Below, piece after piece: positions 1 through 13,466 of a DNA stretch of 64,000 nucleotides. A program made the position numbers and the translations under genes. The DNA comes from Lineus longissimus (lineage: Eukaryota; Nemertea; Pilidiophora; Heteronemertea; Lineidae): NCBI RefSeq assembly GCF_910592395.1, contig NC_088311.1, forward strand, positions 1,056,501 to 1,120,500, in the 5' to 3' direction. Position 1 is the first letter of the stretch. The number at the start of each line of letters is the position of its first letter. The notes under the pieces are model-generated. The model ran no database searches, was not told where the DNA came from, and saw nothing but the letters and a program-made list of their open reading frames with translations.

Positions 1-1036
1 AAAAATAAGAAATAAAAACAAATTCCAAGTCGTTCGACGATCGGAATCACACCCGACCCCGTTATTTCCCAAGTTTGTCTTGATTAAGAGTCGATAATCT
101 GTTATAAAGGTAGATGGAGTGCTGAAATACTTGATGCAGATCCCAGTGATATATAACATGCCAGTTTATAAAGTGTTTTGATACCAAGGTGTGCGTAGGC
201 CTAGGGCAGGCTATCAGTATCGAACATTCAACATCGATGCAGAAGTGTGTAAAATTTGTGTGTTCTGCGTCTTCACTGCAAATGTTTTCGATGATTTCAT
301 TCCTGTGTACAATAGTCTGTCTTCTGTTACAGACATAACATTCTAGTGGCTAGATTGCATGCGCTATAATTGTCTTTTATCTTTTGTATTCATACAATTA
401 TGTTGTCGAACAAGGATGTCGATCACCACGTCCCATTTTGTTTGTTGTTCTTTTCGCTGTGTGGCCTTGAGGAGCGATTTTGATTGGCTGACTGGTTGGC
501 GTGGCTGATGACGTATTGGAGGTGCGGTCATTCCCAGCCAATTACAAATTCTTTTTTGAATCCACACCTCTTTCTCTTTCTGCACACATGGATGGTTGTA
601 CTTGAGAGAACAAGGAATACATACCGTCAACTTTGGATTTCATGGAAGTCATGTATGAAGTAAAAGGCCAATAGAAACTTTCTTTCTAAGATTAATTCAT
701 AATCATTCAATCATATACCATTCTGAAGTGGTTTAGATATATAAAGTGACTTATAGTATAGGCCTAGTAGTAGTACCAGTCACTGCATGAGTCGGAATTA
801 GAAGTGGGCCTCGGTGACAAAACATTATACAAACCTAACTTTACTTTAATAAGAAAGTTGCAATGAAACACGTGGTAGGCCTATGTGATCAGTCAGCCTT
901 TTATTTGCTACTGAGTGCCAGTTTGTCTTGACTTCCCACTCTCAGCCGCTTACCATACTTACTCTGACTGGTACAAAGTTATTAGTCACATTATATTCTC
1001 TATGAATCTTTTTCTTCAGTTTTCAGGACATTCATA
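1..1036. other. Upstream region of the threonine dehydratase gene, no gene seen
   Basis: I see no convincing coding exon here on either strand. The start codon at 1037 lies shortly after a pyrimidine-rich run ending in CAG at 1017-1019, with a second CAG at 1024-1026. The start codon is therefore probably in an exon whose left edge is a splice acceptor, and a separate 5' untranslated exon would lie further left, in this stretch or outside the window. Confidence 0.4.
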
Positions 1037-4000
1037 ATGCCAACAGACACTCCGAATTCTGTTGATGAGACAGAAGTAATCAAGGATGATTGGTGTGACC
1101 CAGACGAACCTAAAACAATCAAATTCCAAGACATCAGTGCTGCAGCATTTAAGATCAAGAATGGTATCGTGCGGACAGATTGTGCGGTAAGCACTCGGCC
1201 ACAATCTGTGTTAGAATTGATTTTAATGGATCACAAATTGGCAATGAATACATGGAAGTAAGTCAGACTTAACTAAGTCCAGAAAGTCTAGTTAAGTTTC
1301 ATTGCAATAGGCCTTTAAAGGCTAGGTCTGCTTCATTTGCATTATTGTAAAGTAGAATAAGAATTACCTGGTAAGAGTATTAGTATAGTATCAATTTGTT
1401 TCAGTGTAACATTTCTCTTTGCAGAAATCATATGGTTTGTCCACTGAAACAGGAGTTGAACTTTTTTTCAAGAGGGAATTTCTTCATCATACTGGCAGGT
1501 GAGTTATTTTGGTGTTGAATGAGGGATAGGTGGTTTTGCTCTGACTTATTTGAAATAAGATTAAGTGTATATCATTGTGCTATGGGTATTTAATGGACAC
1601 AGCCAGGCCTTCTTGTGGTAATTTGCAATTTCAGTTGTTGAGGTATCATTACTATCATTTCATTTCATTATTTTATTGTTTGTTTTGTTTTCTGTATCTT
1701 TTCAGTTTTAAAGAGAGGGGTGCAAGGTACACATTAATGATGTTGAATCAAGTAAGTTTTTTTCCTCTGCCTGATTGACAAGGATTTGAAACCTGGACTG
1801 ATCGCTGTAATCATTTAGAAAATCTCAAGTCAAGTTGAAGGACTCTCTCTTGACGTCTCTCCTCTTTATGATATTGGTTCCCCTCACTCCTATACACAAG
1901 TGTGGGTACTTTTTACCACACCCTACTTTTACATGTAGATGAAATGAATCTATCTGACTCTGTAAAATCACGTTCTCTTTGAAATGATTGATTCTTGTTT
2001 GTTTCAGGCTCAGAAGAAAATTGGTGTGATAGCAGCAAGTGCTGGTAATCATGCTTTGGCTCTGGCTTATCATGGCCAGGACCTAGGGATACCAGTCACA
2101 GTCGTCATGCCTATCATTGCCCCTCTCATGAAGGTGACAAACTGTAAAACTTATGGCGCTACTGTGCTGGTGCAGGGAGCAGATATTGGAGAGGTAATTA
2201 CAAATGTCTGGTCCCTGATGGGAATTGAATAAGTCATGCACTGATAAAGGATGAATTTAGTTGGAGCAAAGCTAAGTGATGGAGTTAGGTTTAAGCTTTC
2301 ACCAGACAAAATAGCCTGTGCGTGTTAATGCAGGTTCTTTGACAACTTCTGTTGGCACCTACATTTATCGTTAAGGCCAGCTTGATCTTCTCAATCATTT
2401 GCTGCTTCTGGAAATTTAGGTGTGTCTAGCATGGTAAGAATGGTTTGCTCTCTGTTTCAGTCACGTGAGATTGCATTAAGAATAGGAAAGAAAGATGGCC
2501 TTACATATATCAATGGGTAAGTTAGACAATCTTAAAGCGGAATAGATAGATTGTTTTTCAGGAATACTTAGGGTAAGGCAAGGGGCCAATATGATATCAT
2601 TGTGACAATAATGTCTTGTGTCTTTTGGCATGTCACTTCTGTTTAAAATTGGTGTCCCAAAGAAGGCCATTCAGTGTGAGTACTGGAATTAGAAGGAGTG
2701 ATATTCATTCACGAAACAAAATGTAATACCCAGGTTTTGATTTCATCATGGTTTTCAAAATCTATGGCCCATGATGTCTGGCATTGTTAGATCAAAGGGA
2801 GAATTGTATGACAATGAGGTGACCACATTGTTTCAACTCCCCTCATATTGTTTCTTTCCAGTTATGATCATCCACACATCCTTGCTGGACAAGGTACCAT
2901 GGGTCTGGAGATGCTGGAACAAGTGAATGACCTGGACGCAGTGGTGATTCCTGTAGGAGGGGGAGGAATGATTGCTGGAACAGCCTTGGCTATCAAGACA
3001 CTCGACCCAAATGTCACGGTTATTGTAAGAACCTAGTTTGAACCGTTTTCCACTCTACTAGTCAACTAATGATCTTAGTCTTTGTTGTTGGAATCTATCT
3101 TGTGTACCTTGTCGGAACATATGTTTGCCAAATAGTACATGTAGCTAGTATCCGTCCCAGCAAAATATCTCATCATTGTGAATTATATATCAAGTGGAGC
3201 ATCTTTTAGCTAAACCAACATTTTACTTCCTACATGACCGTTTTCAACATTCATTTTCCCCTTTTCAGGGAGTGGAATCTGAACGCTGTGCTAGCTTCAC
3301 AGCGTCTCTGAAGGCAGGGAAGCCTACCTACACACCAGCATCTCCCACCCTAGCTGATGGTCTCGCTGTTCCAATGGTTGGTGTGAATGCCTTCGCTACT
3401 GCTGCACCACTCATTGACAAGATGGTTGTTGTCAGTGAGGAATACATTGCCCTGGCAATCTTACGACTCGTGGAGATGGAAAAGTTTGTGGTGGAGGGTG
3501 CTGGTGCAACTGGACTTGCTGCTGTGTTAGCTGGACTATTACCTGAATTAAAAGGCAAAAGGTATTTACATCAAGTCCTGATTTTCACAATGTATGGTAT
3601 GCTGAGGAACCAGCAAAAACCAATTGAATTGCTACTGTAACTGTTGATCTTAGTGAATGTTATTGAAGGTTACATGTATATGGTATCACTTTTGGGATCC
3701 TGAATTTGATCTAAGTCCAGATAAGCAAGTGACAGTGGCAAAAGACAAATGCAGTAGAAGAAGAAGACTTGCATGACACTTCACTTTATTTCTTGTTTTC
3801 AGAGTTGTCCTACCTCTTTGTGGTGGTAACATTGATACCACAATATTGGGGAGATGTCTAGAGAGAGGTCTCGCTGTTGATGGGCGTCTCTGCAGATTTG
3901 TTGTGGTCGTCTCAGATAGACCTGGTGGGATTGCTGAACTGACTCGTTGTGTCGCTGGTCTGGGAGTAAGGTAAGGTTATGTACAGTATCCTTGCAACAT

Positions 4001-4414
4001 ATCGTATATGATAATCTAGCTACTGCATGGTTTATGTTTATTGGATGGCATGGAAATCCTCTCTGCTAGCAGCAAGGACATACATGATGGGCTAGAATTG
4101 GTCCCTTCTCATCCAATTGATCTTTGGGATCAGGACTCCTCCCTATTAAGGACATTGTTAATTAGTCATAAAGTGTGACCTAGATGTATTTTGTGGTTTC
4201 TTGAAAAATTTGGCAAACACAAACCTGATTGTTGGTTTTGCCTTACAGCATCAAGGACATCTACCACGAGAGAGCATGGCTAAAAGGAGACATCTTTTCT
4301 GTGGCTGTGAAATGTGTCGTTGAGACCAGAGGTTGGGATCATGCTCATGAATTGGAACGAGTATTGACAGAGCACTATGGTAGCTCCAATCTTTCATGGG
4401 GACCCAGGACATGA
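1037..4414 (+). CDS. L-threonine/L-serine dehydratase (threonine ammonia-lyase) with ACT domain, 9 coding exons, 433 aa
   Basis: This is a fold-type II PLP enzyme, expected to deaminate threonine (to 2-oxobutanoate) or serine in amino-acid catabolism, in the cytosol. Exons are 1037-1186, 1425-1498, 1706-1751, 2008-2193, 2461-2516, 2862-3024, 3269-3561, 3803-3970 and 4249-4414. All introns are GT-AG and the frame is unbroken. Visible motifs are the PLP-lysine motif SFKERGA (Lys77, split by a splice junction), SAGNHA (101-106), the glycine-rich phosphate loop [10 protein letters not shown] (201-210) and VVEGAGA. Residues about 355-425 ([14 protein letters not shown] onward) form an ACT domain, usually an amino-acid-binding regulatory module. 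Serine racemase is the closest alternative, but it normally lacks an ACT tail. The start was chosen as the first in-frame ATG of the exon. Possible poly(A) signal at 5242-5247. Confidence 0.93.
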
Positions 4415-6406
4415 ATGACTGTCGTGTCGTCAGGATAAGAGCCCATTGGAACAATCAGCCTTTTGATTTTGTGATGATCTCAGTATTCATAAGTGCATGC
4501 ACATGTACATGTATAGACTCTTTTATCTTGTCAAGTTGAGTGCTATCTCCACCTGTATGCTAAGACTTGTCCACATTGACTGAAAATGATGACCAGTCGT
4601 GTCTCACTTCAACCTTAACTTATTTGCTTCACCTGTGTTGCTTGCAGATCGTTGTTGGCTTGTATTGTTATTTTTGCTTTCTTCACCATAAACTGGGATG
4701 AGGTAGTAATTGCTACTGCTATTCCTGCGCCCTTGCCATGCAGCTATATGTACAGAATAATGGCTTCAGGAAAATGTGTCTTCGAATAACTGGTCTCATC
4801 TCTCGGGACGTGTTACATGGGGACAAATACCCTGAAGCCCAAAAGAATGTCGGCCTTGCAATCAAATTTAGAGTTAAGAGTTATAGAGTTGGTTTGTGTT
4901 GAGTATGTTATGAATCATAATTGTCTGTTTATCAGGCCATATGTTTACAATGTTTGCATCTTCTGAAGGGGGAGGAGGGAGGATTGACTCCCCATTGGGA
5001 TCTGAAAATTGAAAAAGTGTGCATCTGTTCTTAAAAGTATGGTTCTTATTTATAATCTTTATCTCATCGTGTCATATTATGTAATGTATATGTAGTGCTT
5101 GAAGTACTCTAAGTACTTGGCACATATTGCCCTTGTCGTGCAGCTAGCTCGTGTCGTTATCTTTGCTCGTTATCATTTCATTTAATGTTATAAAGTATGT
5201 GCTAGGTTTGGATTATACAAATGTATGTTTTGTGGTATAGGAATAAATGCTTTATAAACTCGCGGAGGAGTTGGGTTTCAAAAAGCCATGACCAGTCAGG
5301 ACTCTCTCAGGGAGACCATGCATAATACATGTAATATCCTCACAATGCATTTTGTTACTTTGAGATGTGTGTTACTGTCTAATATGTGTTTACAGACCAC
5401 TTAACTGGTTTGAATTTTGATATAGTATGATGTATCACACCATTGATATTGTAACTGTTTTGTCCTCATTTGAATTATTTATGTTGGTTTTACCAGTTTA
5501 AGAAGCTGATACATGTAGGTTTATACATGTACACCTGCATGTAAATTTGATACTTCTCTTAGCAATGGCTTATGCACTGTGATGTGATAAATTTCAAGAC
5601 TGGACTACATGTATCTATGATTGTTTTACATGTTGATACATGTACATGTATTGTAAGTAACAGCACTAGTGTATCCTAGAATCGTATTGTATCATAGAAT
5701 TGGGGGTGGTAAAAATCGAATTTAAAAACTGTTAATTCTGGTTTTAAGAATAAAAAAGACTACATGTGTAGTTTGACATGGTGTTATCATTTCATAATAT
5801 CGCTTGATCAAATGACCATGTGTGAGGCATCTCAAGGAAGCCCTACAATGTGATGGAGAAAATGCCTTCCACCTACATGTAGCAGTTACTATCATCAATA
5901 CAATACAACCAAAAGTATTGACGAAGTGGTGCATCATGATTCTTGTCATGTTCCTCATGACAACTCCCACTGGTGCTACATGTACATGTATCACAATACA
6001 CATGACCTTGAATCTGCTGCAATTCAAAAATGAATTCCCGCAACACTCGAAAATGAAATTCTTAGTGGAGAGGCCAAATCACTGGCAGAGGCTTTGGGCA
6101 AGGAATCCATGCAAATACATTAGTACATGTATGGTGCGCCGTCGGATCTTGCACACTGGGAGGACATAAAATATCGGACTTGACGGTCCTGGATGACTAG
6201 CTCGAAACTGCTACCTTCCTCTCGCATGGCGCCTTTGACAGCAGCATTAGATCTTTTTTCTGTGGAGGTATTGAACTGGGTCCCAGACTCTTTCCCTCAT
6301 GAGTTTGGTAAGGATATCTAGATGCTCCGGACAAGCTGTTTACTGCTGGACCTGCAGAAACCAGTCAAGGACAATCAAACAATAAAGTCATTCAACAGTA
6401 GGAATG
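4415..6406. other. 3' untranslated and intergenic region between two tail-to-tail genes
   Basis: There is no coding signal. The left part is probably the 3' untranslated region of the dehydratase, with AATAAA at 5242-5247 as a candidate poly(A) signal. The stretch is rich in TACATGTA-type palindromic strings (for example near 4500, 5640 and 5980). Open frames here have no family resemblance and look like chance. Confidence 0.4.
5242..5247 (+). terminator. Candidate poly(A) signal AATAAA for the dehydratase gene
   Basis: AATAAA lies about 830 bp after the dehydratase stop codon on the same strand. It is the first canonical signal I found downstream. No cleavage site can be seen from sequence alone. 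Confidence 0.35.
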
Positions 6407-8242
6407 TTTATTAAAATATACTAGTAATCTCGGGGAAAAGTCTACATGTATTATACAGTCCTAATACTTCTCCCAACATCACCTGTGTTTGCATCATTCT
6501 CACAAGGGCTACGACCCAGGGAGTATGATGAGGAAAGACCCGAGATTATTCACATCGCTGCCGACAAACTTACAAATAAAATCTTAGAGAAACGTAGTAG
6601 TGGAAAAAATACTGAAATTCTACTCGTAAATAAAACAATGCGATTTTTGTTGCTTTAATGGAGAGAAAATCTGGTAAAATTCAGTGAACAGTCCGAAACC
6701 GAGAACTACATGTATTCCTCGGATACAATGTATTGAGAGCTTCACATATGACCAAATACATGGATAAGGCCTAATGGTGAGTGATGAGACAAGTTTTTCA
6801 AAAGAAACTTGCATGGAGTGCAACAATCGTTGCAAAACATTACCAAATGAAAAACTATACTCTCAACAAACAATGTATTGTACATATACTGTACATGTAT
6901 TGTACATGTACAGCAATAAATACCATGAAAAATGGAAATAAAGTTAAAAATAATTAAGAACTGAGTAAGCAATTGTACTAGACAAGAAAATAAACACATA
7001 TATTGTAACAATTCATGATCTTTAACAAAATTCCAAAAAGATTCCTAAATCTAGTTTCTTGATAATCCAAGCTAGCTATTACAATCAAAAATGCAATCAA
7101 CATTGTACAACAGAACCAACCTTTATGACAATGTACAACAGTCATCCCAGCACCATCATGAATTATTCTTATAATCATTGATTAACACATATTATGAATA
7201 TTGCCGAAGTTTAATCTCAATTTTCAAAAAGACAGTGTATTACAGTCTTGTATTACACGTACATGTAACAAAAACATCCCTGACAACCAGTAGTAAAGTG
7301 AATGAAATCATATGCCAGATTTGTTTTTCTGCTTAAGTAAAACTAGGTATAAAAGATTTGGAATAGAAAGCATTCTAAAATGTAGACCCATGACCATGAA
7401 AACAATGTTTCCAAGTTGTCTGCATGTCGTGCACTAACTAAAACAAAACATCCATTTGTGATTTTACATGTACATGTACACAAACGTGTCAGGAAGATCT
7501 ATACATCAATTCTGAGACACCATTAACGCTTTGCAAGCAATATATATACCCGTTTGCAATTCAAGGTGAACAGTATAAGCTTTGGTATACATGTACATGA
7601 GGCTGCTTCTACAGTAAAAGTTCTCACAGGCATCGAGACTAGATATCTGAAAAAAACCTGGATCATCAAGAACTACCTTGGTGAGTACAGTAACAAATAA
7701 TACATGTACGCAGTGACAGATAGCAACGATTGTTCAGAGCACCTCTCACCAAGAAGCCTTCGACTACTTCTAATTCTGGCCATCAGATGAGTGGAAAACA
7801 CCTGATACAGGACCTCAAATCCCCCTCCTTCCTAAGATCACACCAAAGAGGCTTTTTAGTTTACCCTGCATCCCCCCCTCTCCAAAATTTCTGAAACCGC
7901 CTCTGCCATGAATGAATCCATCTCATAACATACACTGTACATCACATTTGGCACAACTGACTAACCATGTCTGTTTTGCCTGGTTGGACATCATACTTCA
8001 TAAACATGATTGTCTCAGCTTTCACCCGCGGCAGCTCAGGCCTTCAGTATGAACAGATACCTGCACAAAGCATCCCAACAACCTCTCAAATGCCAAATCA
8101 CAGGTGACACCGCATACTGACTGGCAAAGTCTCTACTTCATCCATATTGCCTCACTGCGTAATCCATATTGCCTCACTGCGTAATCCATATTGCCTGATT
8201 CACAGCCTTGATAGTCATCCACTACATTGTCCCTTCGACCTC
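6407..8242 (-). other. Probable 3' untranslated region and flank of SLC35A3
   Basis: No coding exon is recognised. TTTATT at 6407-6412 (AATAAA on the minus strand) could end a long SLC35A3 transcript, but nearer signals may be used. The stretch is AT-rich with many ACATGTACATGTA-type strings, and it includes a short 22-bp tandem repeat at 8141-8198. Confidence 0.3.
8141..8198. repeat. Short tandem repeat, 22-bp unit, about 2.6 copies
   Basis: The unit TCCATATTGCCTCACTGCGT plus AA occurs at 8141-8162 and 8163-8184, with a partial third copy from 8185. The first two copies are identical, so the duplication is recent. It lies just downstream of the SLC35A3 stop codon, inside its probable 3' untranslated region. 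Confidence 0.8.
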
Positions 8243-10908
8243 TCAAAGATTTGTTGGGTTTGTGTGGGTAGGCAGAGTTGGACCAGCCTTCTTCCATTCT
8301 TTGGCATACAAAAATGTGGCAGATATCACAACGCCAGCACCAATGAAGAAAAGCCTGTCAAGGTAAAAAACAAATTGTGTCAACAAGGGCAATAAAACGA
8401 ACATGTCTATCATCTATTTATACAGTAAATCCGATTTGCATACAACTACATGACAACTACATGTATAATTCTAGCAGAGTAGGCCTGTAGCTCTTCATAT
8501 ACTCATAAGATTACACATTACCCCTTGTGTGTCATCTTTTACCTTTCCTGGCATGAATACTTATGCACAATAAATACTGGTATCTCAAGTCACATTTTTA
8601 GGAAGGCAACTTAGATTAGGCCAAATTCAAAGCAAGATGATCCGTGACTGGAATCCCTATAACATACACTGCAAGAATTACTGAAGATACTTACTTAGAT
8701 GGCATGAAATCAGCCAGTATATAATATGATATGACTGTTGATAAGATAATGGAGAGAGAAGTGGCAAATCCCTTCAGGATGTTATCTGCATACTTAATGA
8801 CTGTGGCTATGACGAGGCCTCCAAATGCCTGCAAGAACAAGTTTAAGAAACCCCTACTCAGATGTAAAACAGAATTTACCATCAGGTGGCACATCCATCT
8901 TTTCCAAATAACGACATATTTCCAAATGTTATGTCGACATGAATGTGCTAACCATGACCTGAATTGGACATGTGACCCAATACATGTCTGTCCGCAACTG
9001 CAAAGGGTTACTGAATTTCAGAATGTCTTGTAACACTGAGGGCTCACAAACACTCCAGCCGAGTCATAGCTCTTTATAGAAGAACTGAAAGGAGACTGGG
9101 ATGCAATGCAAGGGAAACCAACTTTGTCATTTGCCAAAACATTCTTACCTGCAGTGATATGACGATCCACGTGGTCATGTGATACCCCTGGAAGAAGCCG
9201 TCTTTAAAAACAGCATCGCGATCGTTTAGAAACACAGCAACGAGACCTATAATCACACCAAACACTCCTGAAATAGAGACACCGTTTCATAAATTGATAA
9301 TTTGTGATACCTCTGGCACCAGTCTGGCATATAAAGTCAACAACAGTCGTTCATGTTATCCCTTGGCCACCATCATAGGACTCCTCACACTCTTTGGTAT
9401 CAAGACTTCTCTTCAGTGCTGTTGAGATAAACCTGAGGATGACAAGGGGGCTGCAAGGCCAGTGTTCAAGCTCAAAAGCATTAAATTGTCACCTGGATGA
9501 CCAAACAAGTACAATGCAATATGATAATCCCTCCAATACCAGTAACTCTATCCCATACAACTCACCTAATTGTATATTCCTAACCCATAAACTGGAACTT
9601 GTACCCTTGAGAATCTTTTCAAAGTAAACTCCAGCAAACCCACTGCTAAAACATGCGCATAATACAGCACCCAGACCAATAAGCTGAGAGGAAGCTGAAA
9701 TCTCTTTGACAGCTGCTTTTGTCTCTCCTGGCATCTGAAGAAGAAAATAACTCGACCTGTGAATAGCAGATGGAAACCTTCACATGATAAAAAGATAAAA
9801 TTGATGCAATGTGATTCGAATGTCATGTGTCCTCATTAGTAACTGAAAGATTAAACCATCTTACCTGAACCAATGCTACACCAGCCATTAGCAAAACTAA
9901 TGACACCCATTTCATCACATCTAACTTTCTATTCAACATCAGAACAGAAAACAATGCTGTTGTAAGAATCTTGAGCTGGTAGGTCACCTGAATAGAGAAC
10001 TTAACATTAGTGATTACTATTACAGACAGTGACACTTACCATAAGAAGACTTGAATGGTTATGGGTTTTTAAACAAAGGCACTCATCAGGTCAACTGGTA
10101 GCAAGGACCCATTTTTTATAGTTATTCTAGTAGTCACCCCCTTTGAGTTGTTCACATACCAATGTTTTATATATCATGAGTAATATTTCCTAACCTGGTA
10201 AGTAGCTGCATCTAGATTGGATAATGCTAAAAACAGAAGATTATTCTGTATGGTGTAGAGACCTGATGGCACAGCCAGTTTGGCGGTGTCCACTGGTTTG
10301 TTGATGATCTCCTCTTGTAGAACAGCTAGCAGCCCTGGTACAGAAGAACCTGTTAAAGATAGCAAGGTCAAATGAGTTGTGTTTCAGTTATGTCAGACCA
10401 GTGAGGGCTAAGATAAGTGGCATAGTTGGAAGTTGGAATGATCACAACTATGTGAGCTGCTACGTTAGGACGTTTCCCGGTAAGGCTATTTCACTTCGAT
10501 CATTGTAAGAAGCAAGCTGGAGATACCAGTGACATGTCATCTCCCCTGGCATGTATTAACTAGGAGGATGTGGGTTCAAATCAACTCGCCCTACGCATAG
10601 CACAGACTGTATCATCTCTGTGTCCTTTCTACTTCCTTCTTTCCACCCAGGTGCCTAGATGACAGAGATCTGTTCAATGGAAAATGTGACGTCAACCCAT
10701 TGTACTTACCATGCTGATAAAAAAGTATACATATACAAGCTACAATCTTCATCGCCTCAGCCATGACCACGGCCGTTGAGGAGAGATACTTGGGGCCATC
10801 TTCTTGAACTTTCCTCGAGTATCTCATGGTGAGCACGAGGCTTGTGGTCTGGATTATCAACACCACCAGACTCACATACTTCAAGTTGAACCTTGTTGCA
10901 GTCGACAT
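8243..10908 (-). CDS. SLC35A3: SLC35A3-type UDP-N-acetylglucosamine transporter, 7 coding exons, 336 aa
   Basis: This is a Golgi multi-pass antiporter that brings UDP-GlcNAc into the lumen in exchange for UMP. Coding exons in transcription order are 10710-10908, 10195-10349, 9865-9987, 9566-9734, 9149-9267, 8695-8828 and 8243-8354. The frame is continuous and all introns are GT-AG. Near-identical family blocks are visible: [40 protein letters not shown] in slightly varied form, [34 protein letters not shown] and [20 protein letters not shown]. The protein is close to the human length of 325. SLC35A2 (UDP-galactose) is the nearest alternative, but the N-terminus ([19 protein letters not shown]) fits A3 better. 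The first coding exon begins 15 bp before the ATG at an acceptor (exon edge 10923), so there is at least one 5' untranslated exon upstream. Confidence 0.93.
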
Positions 10909-10923
10909 GTCTTTTTTCTGTTC

Positions 10924-12633
10924 CTGTAATGGATAAGGGGAAAACATGATAAGAATAGAAAAATGAAATCGGGATGAGAACTGGACACACAAGTTCCATT
11001 CCAAGTTGGATCAAATACTGGTTGCCATTGCTGATACTCTGGACAACTTGGTTTCATATGACAATAAAACGAACCAGCTAAGACGCAGTGGCTGACCTAC
11101 CAGGAACACCCTTGCAGGCAGAAGAGTAAACCCGGATAGATAAAAGTCGAGAGATCAGTTTTACAACCTCGTATTTCATACTATCCATTTGAATGGTACC
11201 TGTCTTGTCAGGACATCACAATCTTTCCAGTATACTTTTCTCCTCTTCCTAAATTCGGTTAACCATGATCAAAACCAACCAAATTCACCACAGAACTTTA
11301 CACTTTTTGCAAATCAGTGGCGTGGAGTTATATATATCCATTTCCCAAAATAAATAGATTGAGACTATAAAGATTAAACCACACAGGCCTAAACCAGGAT
11401 ACATTTCAGATATTATCACCGCCAAGTTCAAGCTGTTTGATAAATTGGCTGCCACATGTTGGAGTTAACCCTCTGGCTAGGGTGAGAAACCAATATATAT
11501 CCAGACAGGTGACAGCTGTGGTCAAAAGGTGTCTCACCTTGAAACTTAAATTTATCAAATGAATCATGATAAGCACAGATCTATACAAAAACAATAAACA
11601 GCATCAAACAATTACCCGAAAGCGTGGCTCCATGATGGTGAATTAGTACAACAATAATTACGGCCACAAAATTTACAATTGCTAAGAAGTATGGCAGATC
11701 GTAATGGATTTTAATCTCTGATGTTTCTCTTGTTCACAGGTCAATTGAATCAGTTCAAACTGCTCCTCAGTTGGTGAATAATGAACAACAATGACGTGAT
11801 CATAGGCGGAATGAAAAGAACTACACAAAATCACACTCAGGCTGAGACGAGATAAAATTCTTGCATGTTGAAAGGACAGGTCATTGACAAGACAGAACAA
11901 ATAAAATCAATGATACTCATGTTGGTGATAGTATGATTATAAATAGAATGGAAAAGCTGAACAAACTTTTGTGTACACAGGAGAAAAGATGGTCTGTTTT
12001 CAAGATCCTGAGTAGTAGTGCATGACTTTCCAGACAGGAGCCTAAAATAACAATAATCACATACCAATGCGCCATGCCCAAACATATTTTTCCAAGCCTT
12101 CGAATCCCTTATGTAGAAGACCATGTTCTCACTTTAGGCCTGACCACCTCCGAAGCACATCCAAGGTTCTAATCATTGCGTGATACTAATACTGGCTTAA
12201 TGAAGAGGTCAAGACAAAAGCATGACATATGTGGCAAGGGCAACATGTGTTTAGTGAAAGGCATTTGATACCTAATGATCAATAAAAAATAGTGACATAT
12301 TGCTGAACATGATCCTGTAGCGTGCTAGAACTATAAGTTGTAGGTTTCCTTTCGCCCCATACCAGGAATGGTGCAAATAAATACATGGCACTTCAGAACA
12401 TTGGTCCCGGATTTGACGACAGTACAGTTTATAGTGCATAACTGACTTGACCTCCAACGCATATTTCCTTCAACGCAGGGTTTATGCGTAAGAGGTCAAG
12501 TGCCGCATCACCTATGCCATCACCAACGGTGTTGGAACAAAGTTGGGAACCCGGACCTGGCTCCAACTGGTTGAGCCTGTTGACTCGACGCGAGTCAGGT
12601 CAGTGGAGACCGAATTTTTTACAGCAAGAAATT
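10924..12633. other. Intergenic or 5' region of SLC35A3, no gene seen
   Basis: This is the upstream side of SLC35A3, which must contain its first untranslated exon and promoter; I could not place either. Open frames on both strands show no family resemblance and no coherent splice chain. It ends at the foldback transposon. Confidence 0.35.
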
Positions 12634-12642
12634 TGCAAAACG

Positions 12643-13457
12643 GGTCGTACTAATGACCGACAAGTAACATAATTGACCGTCAAGGACCGACAAGTGTCTC
12701 AAAATGACCGACAAGTAGGATCAAATTTAATTTTAATGCTTGCAATGTGATTAGGAAACAATTAACTACCAAACTTGTAAATATCTAACTAATTGGTCTT
12801 TTGATAGCTGAGATATGGAAAGATTTATACGCCGACAAGTAAAATTCTCCGACGATGTCGGCCATTTTGTCGTTGGCTGTCGTGCACCTGGTACTGGTAG
12901 TGTCTAAAACGTGGATTCAACAGTTCAACATGGTTTTGGCATCTCGAGTTAGGGTGTGTCACTGAAGAGTTTTTCACTAGTTCGACATAGTTGCTCTAGA
13001 TAAGTTTGAAGTCAGTTTTTCATAGTTCTACAGGTTTTACATCTCTCTCATCATATTTTTGCATATACAATTCCAGGTATAAGAGCTCAGCGTCGTTTAA
13101 ATGTCCTGTGACACATGGCATAATCATAATGGTAAAGTCACCCACTCTGACAGGGTGCACTCAAGGGAAGATTTTTTTTCCAGGAGTTTTCAGTCCCCAA
13201 CTTCCAGGACATAACTTTGCTACCTCATTTGAGTAAAGATCATGGATTCACTTGTCGGCAAATGCATCTTACAAATCCTTCCATTTCTTAGCTATCAAAA
13301 GACCAATTAGTTAGATATTTACAAGTTTGGTAGTTAATTGTTTCTTAATCACATTGCAAGCATTAAAATTAAATTTGATCCTACTTGTCGGTCATTTTGA
13401 GACACTTGTCGGTCCTTGACGGTCAATTATGTTACTTGTCGGTCATTAGTAGGTCCG
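12643..13457. mobile_element. Non-autonomous foldback DNA transposon with about 200-bp terminal inverted repeats
   Basis: The left arm (about 12649-12845) and the right arm (about 13255-13451) are reverse complements with only a few differences over nearly 200 bp. Each arm repeats the string GACCGACAAG several times near its end. The element is flanked by the direct repeat TGCAAAAC(G) at 12634-12642 and 13458-13466, as expected for an 8-9-bp target-site duplication. Long arms with such a duplication are typical of Mutator-like elements; a hAT element (8 bp) is the alternative. The core of about 400 bp has no recognisable transposase, so it would need enzyme from a full-length relative. High identity between the arms suggests a fairly recent insertion. 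Confidence 0.85.
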
Positions 13458-13466
13458 TGCAAAACG

